In this document: one piece after another, positions 44,656-51,618 of the stretch
Numbering within the stretch: the stretch's first letter is position 1
Layout: each line of letters begins with the position of its first letter
Assembly: GCA_902363335.1 (NCBI GenBank)
Contig: CABIZV010000008.1
Location: forward strand, 186,001-250,000
Reading direction: 5' to 3'
Origin: Enterobacteriaceae bacterium
GTDB taxonomy: Bacteria > Pseudomonadota > Gammaproteobacteria > Enterobacterales > Enterobacteriaceae
DNA length: 64,000 nt
Notes under the pieces: model-generated
Databases searched by the model: none
Told to the model about the DNA's origin: nothing
Seen by the model: the letters and a program-made list of their open reading frames with translations, nothing else
Made by a program: the position numbers and the translations under genes

Positions 44656-45924
44656 ATGGAAAATGTATCGTCTCAAAACAGAATAGAATATTACAAAATA
44701 AGCTCATTTATATTTTTATACTTTTTCACATGGTCTGCCAGTATCGGCTTATTTGCCATTTGGCTTGGGCAAAAAGCGGAGCTGAGTGGTGCGGTCATTG
44801 GCACCGTATTTGCCGTTAACGGTATATTTTCCGTCATTTTGAAACCGATTTATGGCTATATTCTTGATAAAATCGGCATGAGTAAATATCTGCTTTATTT
44901 TGTGGTGGTGATGTCGGCCTTAATGGCGCCATTCTTTATTTATGTTTACCAGCCGCTACTGCTGTCTCATACGATGTTAGGGATTATTATCGGTGCGATT
45001 TACCTGAGCTTTGCCTGGTATGCAGGCGTTGCGGCCTGTGAATCTTATGCCGATCGCTATAGCCGCCTTAACAGCATGGAGTTTGGCCAGATTCGTATGT
45101 GGGGTTCGCTGGGGTGGGCGGTAGCATCATCCTTCTCAGGCCTGCTGTTTAATATCTCCCCGGCCTACAACTTTATTCTCGGTAGCGTAGCATCACTGGT
45201 GATGCTGGCGGTGTTGATGAGTCTGAAGGTAGATACTCAGACCGCCAATGCGAGTGCCGTTATTTCCAAAGATAAGATTGTCCTGAAAGACGTTTTCGAC
45301 CTGTTGAAAAGCGGCAAATTCTGGGCCTTCTGCCTGTATGTTGCCGGTGTCGCATGGATGATGTTTGTCGCCGAACAGCAGTTCTCGCGCTATTTCGTCA
45401 CCTTCTTTAGTGATGTTCACGAAGGCAACACGGTATTTGGTTTACTCGGTACGGTACAGTCGGGCACCGAGTTCGTCATGTATATCTTTATGCCGATGTT
45501 TGTTAACTATATTGGCGCAAAACGCGGTTTGCTTATTGTTGGCGCATTAGTTGGCGCGCGGCTGGTTATTTCCGGTCTGTGCGATTCACATCTACTGATT
45601 TCAGTGATTAAGCCATTGTACGGACTTGAAATTTGTCTGCTGCTGGTGTCGGTCTTTAAATATATCGCTGAGCATTTCGATAAACGAGTTAATGCCACAA
45701 TGTATTTATTAGGTTATCAGGCAATGCTGTACATCGGTAATGTGGTGGTGTCATCACCGGCAGGTTTATTGTATGACCGCATTGGCTTTGAAAAAACGTA
45801 TATGATTATGGGGGCTATCGCTTTGTTCTTTACGCTTGTCTCCGCTTTCACCTTATCCGCTTGTCAACGCCAGAATCATCGTCAGCCTGCGCTGGATGTG
45901 GCTGAAAACGGTATTTCTAAATAA
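44656..45924 (+). CDS. LacY-family oligosaccharide:H+ symporter (MFS)
   Basis: 422-residue inner-membrane transporter with 12 helices. Residues equivalent to the sugar- and proton-coupling set of LacY fall at the same spacing: Glu129/Arg147 (LacY Glu126/Arg144, in ACESYAD and QIRMWGS), and Arg302, Lys319 and Glu325 at identical numbers. LacY His322 is Tyr322 here. The C-terminus keeps the FKYI...F-x-x-R signature. With the GH88 and DUF2264 neighbours, the substrate is probably an unsaturated uronate di- or oligosaccharide, which is inferred, not shown. Confidence 0.9.
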   Translation: MENVSSQNRIEYYKISSFIFLYFFTWSASIGLFAIWLGQKAELSGAVIGTVFAVNGIFSVILKPIYGYILDKIGMSKYLLYFVVVMSALMAPFFIYVYQPLLLSHTMLGIIIGAIYLSFAWYAGVAACESYADRYSRLNSMEFGQIRMWGSLGWAVASSFSGLLFNISPAYNFILGSVASLVMLAVLMSLKVDTQTANASAVISKDKIVLKDVFDLLKSGKFWAFCLYVAGVAWMMFVAEQQFSRYFVTFFSDVHEGNTVFGLLGTVQSGTEFVMYIFMPMFVNYIGAKRGLLIVGALVGARLVISGLCDSHLLISVIKPLYGLEICLLLVSVFKYIAEHFDKRVNATMYLLGYQAMLYIGNVVVSSPAGLLYDRIGFEKTYMIMGAIALFFTLVSAFTLSACQRQNHRQPALDVAENGISK

Positions 45925-45949
45925 GCTCTACTGAATAAAGGATCCGAAA

Positions 45950-47140
45950 ATGTTAAACCATATCGTTGAGGAAAAGTTGCGCGAATATCCGGGGGCTCCC
46001 GTTAATCTTCAAACGTTTAACGATGAACTTTGCTCGGCGCGTAGTCATGTCCTTAAGCTGATTAGCCGTCATTTAACGGATTTCGGGGATAAATTCCCAG
46101 GCGAGGCCGCTGTTAATGGTTATTACCCGTTAACCGAAAACGTCGAGTGGACGACCAGTTTCTGGACCGGGCAGCTGTGGCTGGCGTGGGAGATGACCGG
46201 CGATGATAAATATCGGGCGCTGGCAGAACAGCACGTGCGCTCGTTTGGCCTGCGGATTGCCGGGCGTCATGATACCAACACCCACGACCTGGGATTTTTA
46301 TATACGCTCTCTTGTGTTTCCGCGTGGCGTTTAACCGGAAACCGCGAGGCGCGTGGTTTCTCGCTGCAGGCGGCGGAAGCGTTACTTGAGCGCTTCCATC
46401 GGAAAGCGGAAATCATCCAGGCCTGGGGCGTCCTGACCGACCCTGAACAGGCCGGACGGATGATTATCGACTGCACCATGAATCTGCCGTTGCTGTACTG
46501 GGCGAGCGAGCAAACTGGTGACCCACGCTTTGCTGATGCTGCACGCGCCCACGTCCGTCAATCGGCGAAATATCTGGTGCGTGACGATGCTTCAACCTAT
46601 CACACCTACTATATGGATGTGCAGACCGGCGCGCCGCGCTTTGGTAAAACCCAGCAGGGCTATGCCGATGATTCTTGCTGGTCACGCGGCCAGGCGTGGG
46701 GCATTTACGGCTTTATGCTGAGCTTCCTCTATACCGGCGATAAGGAACTGATAAGCCTGTCGAAAAAGCTGGCTAACTATTTCCTCAATCGTCTGCCGGA
46801 AGATGCTGTCTGTCATTGGGATTTGGCGCTGGTCGGCACCGATGCGCTGCGTGACTCATCCTCGGCAGCGATTGCCGTCTGCGGCCTACTGGAATTGGTG
46901 AAGCATTTACCGACGACCGATCCGGATCGTGAACGCTATCAGCAGTGGGCGATGGGCATGATGTCATCGCTGTCTAAACACTATCTGATGGGGCTTGATG
47001 AGCCGGGTACCGGCGTGCTCAAACACTCGGTTTATCACTTCGCCAGCGATAAAGGCGTGGATGAGTGCTGTAGCTGGGGGGATTACTTCTATGTGGAAGC
47101 GCTGGTGCGCATGACGCAGAGCTGGAAGCTGTACTGGTAA
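45950..47140 (+). CDS. GH88 unsaturated glucuronyl (uronyl) hydrolase
   Basis: Cytoplasmic enzyme that hydrates the 4,5-double bond of an unsaturated uronic acid at the end of a lyase-made oligosaccharide, releasing a keto-uronate and the next sugar. 396 residues, alpha6/alpha6 barrel. The two catalytic aspartates are Asp113 (THDLGFLY) and Asp174 (IIDCTMNLPLLYWAS), 61 residues apart as in Bacillus UGL (88/149). GYADDSCWSRGQAWGIYGF is the other family signature. No signal peptide. AAAGGAT precedes the ATG. Likely substrates are glycosaminoglycan, ulvan or similar lyase products. Confidence 0.93.
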   Translation: MLNHIVEEKLREYPGAPVNLQTFNDELCSARSHVLKLISRHLTDFGDKFPGEAAVNGYYPLTENVEWTTSFWTGQLWLAWEMTGDDKYRALAEQHVRSFGLRIAGRHDTNTHDLGFLYTLSCVSAWRLTGNREARGFSLQAAEALLERFHRKAEIIQAWGVLTDPEQAGRMIIDCTMNLPLLYWASEQTGDPRFADAARAHVRQSAKYLVRDDASTYHTYYMDVQTGAPRFGKTQQGYADDSCWSRGQAWGIYGFMLSFLYTGDKELISLSKKLANYFLNRLPEDAVCHWDLALVGTDALRDSSSAAIAVCGLLELVKHLPTTDPDRERYQQWAMGMMSSLSKHYLMGLDEPGTGVLKHSVYHFASDKGVDECCSWGDYFYVEALVRMTQSWKLYW

Positions 47141-47182
47141 TAGATGCTGCCCTCTCCACGGAGAGGGCGAGCCACTGCTGAT

Positions 47183-47623
47183 TTACGCTTTTGGAATACG
47201 CAAAGTCTGGCCTGGATAAATTTTATCCGGGCTTGAGAGCATAGGGCGGTTAGCTTCGAAAATTTTGTTATAGAGGTTGGCGTTGCCGTAGACCGTTTTG
47301 GAAATGGCGCTGAGGGTATCGCCGGATTTGACCGTATAGTAGGTCGCTTCATCGTGGGAGTCGGTTGTTGTGATGTTGTTTTCAACTTCGCTGACGCCAG
47401 CGATATTGCCCACCGCAACCTGGATTTTTTCTTTCTCTTCCTGGGTTAGCCCGTCACCTGTCACGCTGGCTTTGCCATCGGTGATACTCACCTGCACTTT
47501 ATCGGCACCGGGAATATTCAGTTTCTTAAGGTGCTCAGCGGCTTTGTCGCCTTGCCCGCTGTGGTCAGTCAGACTGTCCCACAATTTTTCACCCGCTTCT
47601 TTCACAAAATTAAAAATGCCCAT
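47183..47623 (-). CDS. BON-LysM protein, Kbp (YgaU) paralogue or relocated orthologue
   Basis: 146-residue cytoplasmic-looking protein of the potassium-binding Kbp type. An N-terminal MGIFNFVKEAGEKLWDSL is followed by a BON domain (about 35-85) and a LysM domain (YYTVKSGDTLSAISKTVYGN, then IYPGQTLRIP). E. coli Kbp is 149 residues and nearly the same but lies at another locus. From one window I cannot tell whether this is the sole copy. The ATG at 47623 follows AGGAGG. Confidence 0.9.
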   Translation of the reverse strand: MGIFNFVKEAGEKLWDSLTDHSGQGDKAAEHLKKLNIPGADKVQVSITDGKASVTGDGLTQEEKEKIQVAVGNIAGVSEVENNITTTDSHDEATYYTVKSGDTLSAISKTVYGNANLYNKIFEANRPMLSSPDKIYPGQTLRIPKA

Positions 47624-47675
47624 TTCATTCCTCCTGTTGAACATGAAGACTGAATAAGCATAGCAGGTGGAAGAA

Positions 47676-47762
47676 AAACAGGCCGGATAAGGCGCTCGCG
47701 CCACCATCCGGCAAACTGCGATTAACAGCCTGATGGCGTGACGCTCATCAGGCCTGCGTTAA
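47676..47762. repeat. REP pair between kbp-like gene and ygiN
   Basis: GGCCGGATAAGGCGCTCGCGCCACCATCCGGCA-type and GCCTGATGGCGTGACGCTCATCAGGCCTG-type inverted REP units, one of the seven clusters in the window. Confidence 0.82.
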
Positions 47763-48077
47763 TCAGACGCCGGGTTCCAGAATACGAATAGTCATTTCCA
47801 GAACATCGCTTTTCACCGCTTCGCCGTAGGCTTTCATGTGCGGGGTCTGAAGATGGGCTTCAAGATGCGCGATGCTTTCCCACTGTTCAATCATCACAAT
47901 TGAATCAGGGGCGGTTGTCTGGAAACTCACGCCAGCGGCAGCGTCGACCATCGGCGCATAGCCGTGACAACCTTCTTCTTTTAGTACGGTTGGGATGATT
48001 TTAGCGAACTGATCCAGCACCGCCTGACGGTGATGTTGTCCTGGACGAGTACGGATTTCAGCAATAACTGTCAACAT
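47763..48077 (-). CDS. ygiN: Quinol monooxygenase YgiN
   Basis: 104-residue ABM-domain dimeric protein that can oxidise menadiol to menadione, forming a quinone redox cycle with MdaB. It starts MLTVIAEIRTRPGQHHRQAV and contains EQWESIAHLEAHLQTPHMKAY, the ABM signature. Immediately downstream of mdaB (30 nt), as in E. coli. Confidence 0.95.
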   Translation of the reverse strand: MLTVIAEIRTRPGQHHRQAVLDQFAKIIPTVLKEEGCHGYAPMVDAAAGVSFQTTAPDSIVMIEQWESIAHLEAHLQTPHMKAYGEAVKSDVLEMTIRILEPGV

Positions 48078-48107
48078 GATTAACTCCTTCTAATTCCTGC
48101 CTACCAG

Positions 48108-48689
48108 TTAACCAAAAATCTTACCAAGATGCTCGCGGTATTCTGCAATGTAGCGTGGAACGTCAGGCATTTTAATCACGTCGTTGGTGATAAATGTCGG
48201 CAGCGCTTCCATTCCGAGGAACTGATTTGCTTTGTGGAACGGCAGATAAACACCATCAACCCCAACACCGTGGAAGAACTGATCTTTATCGGTGAAGGCT
48301 TCCATCGGTGCGTTCCAGGTCAGGGACAGCATGTAGGTTTTGCCCTGAATCAGTCCGCCAGAACCATATTTTTTGCTGGCATCTGAACGGGTACGGCCAT
48401 CGCTAGCGTACAAAGAACCATGACCTTCGGTGAAAACGTCATCGATATATTTTTTCACGGTCCACGGCGCGCCCATCCACCAGCCCGGCATCTGCCAGAT
48501 AACGGTGTCGGCCCACAGGAAGTTTTGTACCTCGGCTTTCACGTCATAATCGCCGTCCGCGCGAACCACTTTAACATCATGCCCGAGGTCGCGCAGGAAG
48601 GTCTCCGCGACTTCAGTCAGGGTGTCGTTCAGTTGACCGTTAGAGTGACCGAATTTTTTTGCGCCGTTGACAATCAGGATGTTGCTCAT
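48108..48689 (-). CDS. mdaB: NADPH:quinone oxidoreductase MdaB
   Basis: Flavodoxin-fold quinone reductase using FAD, protecting against redox-cycling quinones. 193 residues. NGAKKFGHSNGQLND is the flavin phosphate loop, WQMPGWWMGAPWTVKKYIDDV the isoalloxazine-binding region and MLSLTWNAPMEAF the NADPH part. GAGGAT precedes the ATG. Followed by ygiN. In E. coli it is regulated by QseBC. Confidence 0.96.
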   Translation of the reverse strand: MSNILIVNGAKKFGHSNGQLNDTLTEVAETFLRDLGHDVKVVRADGDYDVKAEVQNFLWADTVIWQMPGWWMGAPWTVKKYIDDVFTEGHGSLYASDGRTRSDASKKYGSGGLIQGKTYMLSLTWNAPMEAFTDKDQFFHGVGVDGVYLPFHKANQFLGMEALPTFITNDVIKMPDVPRYIAEYREHLGKIFG

Positions 48690-48833
48690 TTTTTATCCTC
48701 AGGGAAATACGTTTGTCAGTAATAATACTCGGGTCATTAAAGCGGTTAAATGTACAAAATGTGCAAAGTCTTTTGCGTTTTTGGCAAAAATAGCGCGAGG
48801 ATTAGCTATTTCAGCCTCGCTTTCTGACGTTGA

Positions 48834-50183
48834 CTACCACCTTACCCTGACCTCAAAACCACCCTCAGCGGCATTAGCAAAAGTAACCCTCATCCCATGT
48901 AGCGCCGCAATGCGTTGCACAATCGACAGACCCAGCCCGCTCCCGGTTTCATCCTGCCCCGGTGGACGATAAAAACGCTCGCCGATGCGCGTCAGCCCTT
49001 CCGGGCTGATTCCCGGCCCGTTATCGCGTACGGTGAAGCTACTGCGCTCAAGCGTCACATCTACTATGCTACCAGCCGGGCTGTAGCGCACGGCATTATC
49101 CAGCAGGTTGCGTACCAGTAGGCTTAGCAGCAGCGGTTGCGCGGTGCGGTGCACTTGCTGGGCGTGCAGATGCAGTCGGATTTCAATCCCCGCCTTTTGC
49201 GCCGCATGATAAGCGTCCATCACTGACGATTGCAGCAGATCGTCAAGGTTGACCGTTTGTACATCCGCAAGCTGTTCAAGCGAGTCGAGGCGGGAGAGGG
49301 TGAGCAACTGCTCGACCAGACGCGTTGCGCGGTCAATACCCGCATGCAGTTGGCTAAGCGCTTTACGCTGGCTTTCGGGATCGTCCTGCGACATCTGCGC
49401 AACTTCAGCCTGCACCCGCAGCGCGGTCAGCGGGCTTCTCAGTTCATGGGCGGCATCGGAGGTAAATCGGCGCTCGCGGGACATCATATCGTGGGTGCGG
49501 CGGAACAATTGATTGAGCGCATCCAGCAGCGGGCGCACTTCACTGGGGACACCGTGGGTATCCAGTGGATCGACAGCATCGGGATCGCGCAGGCGGAGCG
49601 TCTGGGTCAGCTTTTTCAGCGGCGCTAATTCACGGCTTAGTAGCAGTATCAGCAGTAAAAACATCACCGGCAGGGCAATGAGCCACGGCGTGAGCTGGCT
49701 GGTAATGATATCCAGCGCCATCTCCCGGCGATAATCCCATTCCTGACCGACGACAATCCGGTATTTTTTATCAGCGGTGGTGAGCCACAAAAAACGCCAG
49801 CTATCGTCATCATTGCTAAGATAACCGTCGTCAAAGCCTTCGCGGCGATAGTGATAGGGAATATACGGCCCGTTCTCGCCATCATGCATCACCATTTTGC
49901 CGTCGGTGGTGTAAATAGCGAAGGCCAGCACGTCATCATCCAGATGCCCGTGTTTAATCTTTTTCGGTGCGCGTATCCACTGGCGGGAGGTCGACAGGTC
50001 GGCAAAATCCATGGCGCTGATACGTTTTGCAAACAGCATTTGCTGGGTATCGAATAGCTTATCGAGCTTGTCGGTCGTCTGCTTCCAGGCGGTGGCGCTG
50101 GCAAAGCACCAGGCGACGGCGGCAAGCAGAATGAAGATCAGCGTCAGGCGAAAACGCAGGCTCAGGCGGCGAAGCAGATTCAT
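48834..50183 (-). CDS. qseC: Sensor histidine kinase QseC
   Basis: Inner-membrane sensor of the QseBC system, reported to respond to autoinducer-3 and catecholamines, and linked to PmrB cross-talk. 449 residues: two membrane helices (about 12-32 and 163-183) bracketing a periplasmic domain, HAMP, the H-box with His246 in SDAAHELRSP, the N-box and the ATP lid GSGLGLSIV. Its start overlaps the qseB stop by four bases. Confidence 0.97.
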   Translation of the reverse strand: MNLLRRLSLRFRLTLIFILLAAVAWCFASATAWKQTTDKLDKLFDTQQMLFAKRISAMDFADLSTSRQWIRAPKKIKHGHLDDDVLAFAIYTTDGKMVMHDGENGPYIPYHYRREGFDDGYLSNDDDSWRFLWLTTADKKYRIVVGQEWDYRREMALDIITSQLTPWLIALPVMFLLLILLLSRELAPLKKLTQTLRLRDPDAVDPLDTHGVPSEVRPLLDALNQLFRRTHDMMSRERRFTSDAAHELRSPLTALRVQAEVAQMSQDDPESQRKALSQLHAGIDRATRLVEQLLTLSRLDSLEQLADVQTVNLDDLLQSSVMDAYHAAQKAGIEIRLHLHAQQVHRTAQPLLLSLLVRNLLDNAVRYSPAGSIVDVTLERSSFTVRDNGPGISPEGLTRIGERFYRPPGQDETGSGLGLSIVQRIAALHGMRVTFANAAEGGFEVRVRW

Positions 50184-50839
50184 TGGTCACCCAGGGTGTA
50201 GCCGATACCGTGAACGGTTCGGATAAAGTGGCTGCCGAGCTTGCGGCGCAGATGATGGACGTGCACTTCAATTGCGTTGCTGGTGACCTCTTCATCCCAA
50301 TTATAAAGCTTCTCTTCAATAAGCTTACGCGGCAGCACACGTCCGCTATTACGCAGTAAAAGCTCCAGCAGAGCGAATTCTTTGGGTTTAAGCGCCAGTG
50401 ATTCGCCCTCGAGCGTGGCGATTAATTTTGCCGGGTCGAGCTCAACCGCGCCGTGGCGCAGGACGTTACTGGCCTGACCGTGGGCCCGCCGAATCAGCGC
50501 TTCAAGGCGCGCGGCGACCTCAATCAACGCGAAGGGCTTGCAGAGGTAGTCGTCTGCGCCCAGGCGTAACCCTTCTACGCGCTGGCTTAACGCATCGCGC
50601 GCGGTAAGAATTAACACCGGTTCGGCGTGAGATTTCTCCCGCCATTCACGCAGAATATCCAGCCCGTCCATTCCGGGAAGCGTGAGATCGAGGATTACCG
50701 CATCGTACGGCGCACTATAGAGAGCCACTTTTCCCTCTTTGCCGTCGGTAAACCAGTCAATGCTAAAACCCATTTTACCCAGCCCGGTTTTAATACCGTC
50801 ACCGATTAATTTGTCGTCTTCTATTAATAGAATGCGCAT
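50180..50839 (-). CDS. qseB: Response regulator QseB
   Basis: OmpR-type regulator. 219 residues. Phosphorylation site Asp51 in VILDLTLPGMDG; switch residues in LTARDALSQR; winged-helix effector domain ending HVHHLRRKLG...VHGIGYTLGD. It activates flagellar and envelope genes in E. coli and interacts with PmrA/BasR signalling. A PmrA/QseB-type repeat lies between it and the divergent ygiW. Confidence 0.97.
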   Translation of the reverse strand: MRILLIEDDKLIGDGIKTGLGKMGFSIDWFTDGKEGKVALYSAPYDAVILDLTLPGMDGLDILREWREKSHAEPVLILTARDALSQRVEGLRLGADDYLCKPFALIEVAARLEALIRRAHGQASNVLRHGAVELDPAKLIATLEGESLALKPKEFALLELLLRNSGRVLPRKLIEEKLYNWDEEVTSNAIEVHVHHLRRKLGSHFIRTVHGIGYTLGDQ

Positions 50840-50923
50840 CTGACGCTCCTTGCCTGCGGCTATATTCGCTCAGTAAACCGCGCCAGCACAGGCGCTGTAC
50901 AGTAAAAATAAATCTTTTTTTCC

Positions 50924-50940
50924 CTTAAGAAGTTGTTAAG
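50924..50940 (+). promoter_or_regulatory. PmrA/QseB-type box upstream of ygiW
   Basis: CTTAAG-N5-GTTAAG, the tandem repeat bound by PmrA (BasR) and overlapping the QseB recognition sequence, sits about 10 nt before a TGTAAT -10 (50951-50956). ygiW is a known target of both systems. Confidence 0.7.
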
Positions 50941-50988
50941 AATTGGCATGTGTAATAGGTGTCAGAAACCAAAAAGGGAGAACATATC

Positions 50989-51387
50989 ATGAAGAAATTT
51001 GCTGCAATCGCTGCCGTTCTGGCTCTGACCTGTGCGCCTGCCTTCGCTGCTAATCAGGGCGGTTTTTCCGGCCCGAGCAGTACCACGACTACCTCGCAAA
51101 ACGGCGGCTTTGTTGGGCCTAACGGAACGGTCACCACCTCCGCTAACGCCAAGTCGATGCGTGATGATGCCTGGGTGACGCTGCGCGGTAACATTATCGA
51201 GCGTATTTCAGACGATCTGTACATCTTTAAAGATGCCAGCGGCACCGTGAATGTGGATATCGACCATAAGCGCTGGAACGGTCAGACCATCACTCCACAA
51301 GACGTAGTAGAAATCCAGGGTGAAGTGGATAAAGACTGGAACTCGGTTGAAATCGACGTTAAGCAGATCCGCAAAGTGAATCCGTAA
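50989..51387 (+). CDS. ygiW: Periplasmic BOF-domain stress protein YgiW
   Basis: 132 residues: Sec signal ending AFA, a Ser/Thr/Gly-rich linker and a BOF (bacterial OB-fold, DUF388) domain with DAWVTLRGNIIERISDDLYIFKDASGTV. E. coli YgiW (VisP) helps tolerance to peroxide, cadmium and envelope stress. The ATG at 50989 starts the signal peptide and follows AAGGGAG. Confidence 0.94.
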   Translation: MKKFAAIAAVLALTCAPAFAANQGGFSGPSSTTTTSQNGGFVGPNGTVTTSANAKSMRDDAWVTLRGNIIERISDDLYIFKDASGTVNVDIDHKRWNGQTITPQDVVEIQGEVDKDWNSVEIDVKQIRKVNP

Positions 51388-51427
51388 TACCGCCAATGCT
51401 GCGCAAAAACGTGTAGCATCTGCCAGC

Positions 51428-51472
51428 AAAGACCGGGACATTGCTCATCGTAAGCGGTGTCCTGGTCTTTTT
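51428..51472 (+). terminator. Terminator of ygiW
   Basis: AAAGACCGGGACA / TGTCCTGGTCTTT stem (one G-T pair) with a 17-nt loop and a T5 tract. Confidence 0.8.
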
Positions 51473-51618
51473 GTTTCTGTAACCCTCTGAAAATGACTGT
51501 TGTGTTAACGATTTTCACAGCTGGCTCACGCCCTGTGACTCAGAACGTGAGATAGGGTATTATCTGCGGCAATATTGCCGTCCGTACGGTCAGCATGCAG
51601 ATTGAGGATCCCCAGTTA

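Noticed and set aside
47149..47168. GCCCTCTC-CACG-GAGAGGGC hairpin after the GH88 gene as terminator
   Set aside because: Perfect 8-bp stem but no T tract follows. It may be a repeat element or a weak stop, so it is not listed as a terminator.
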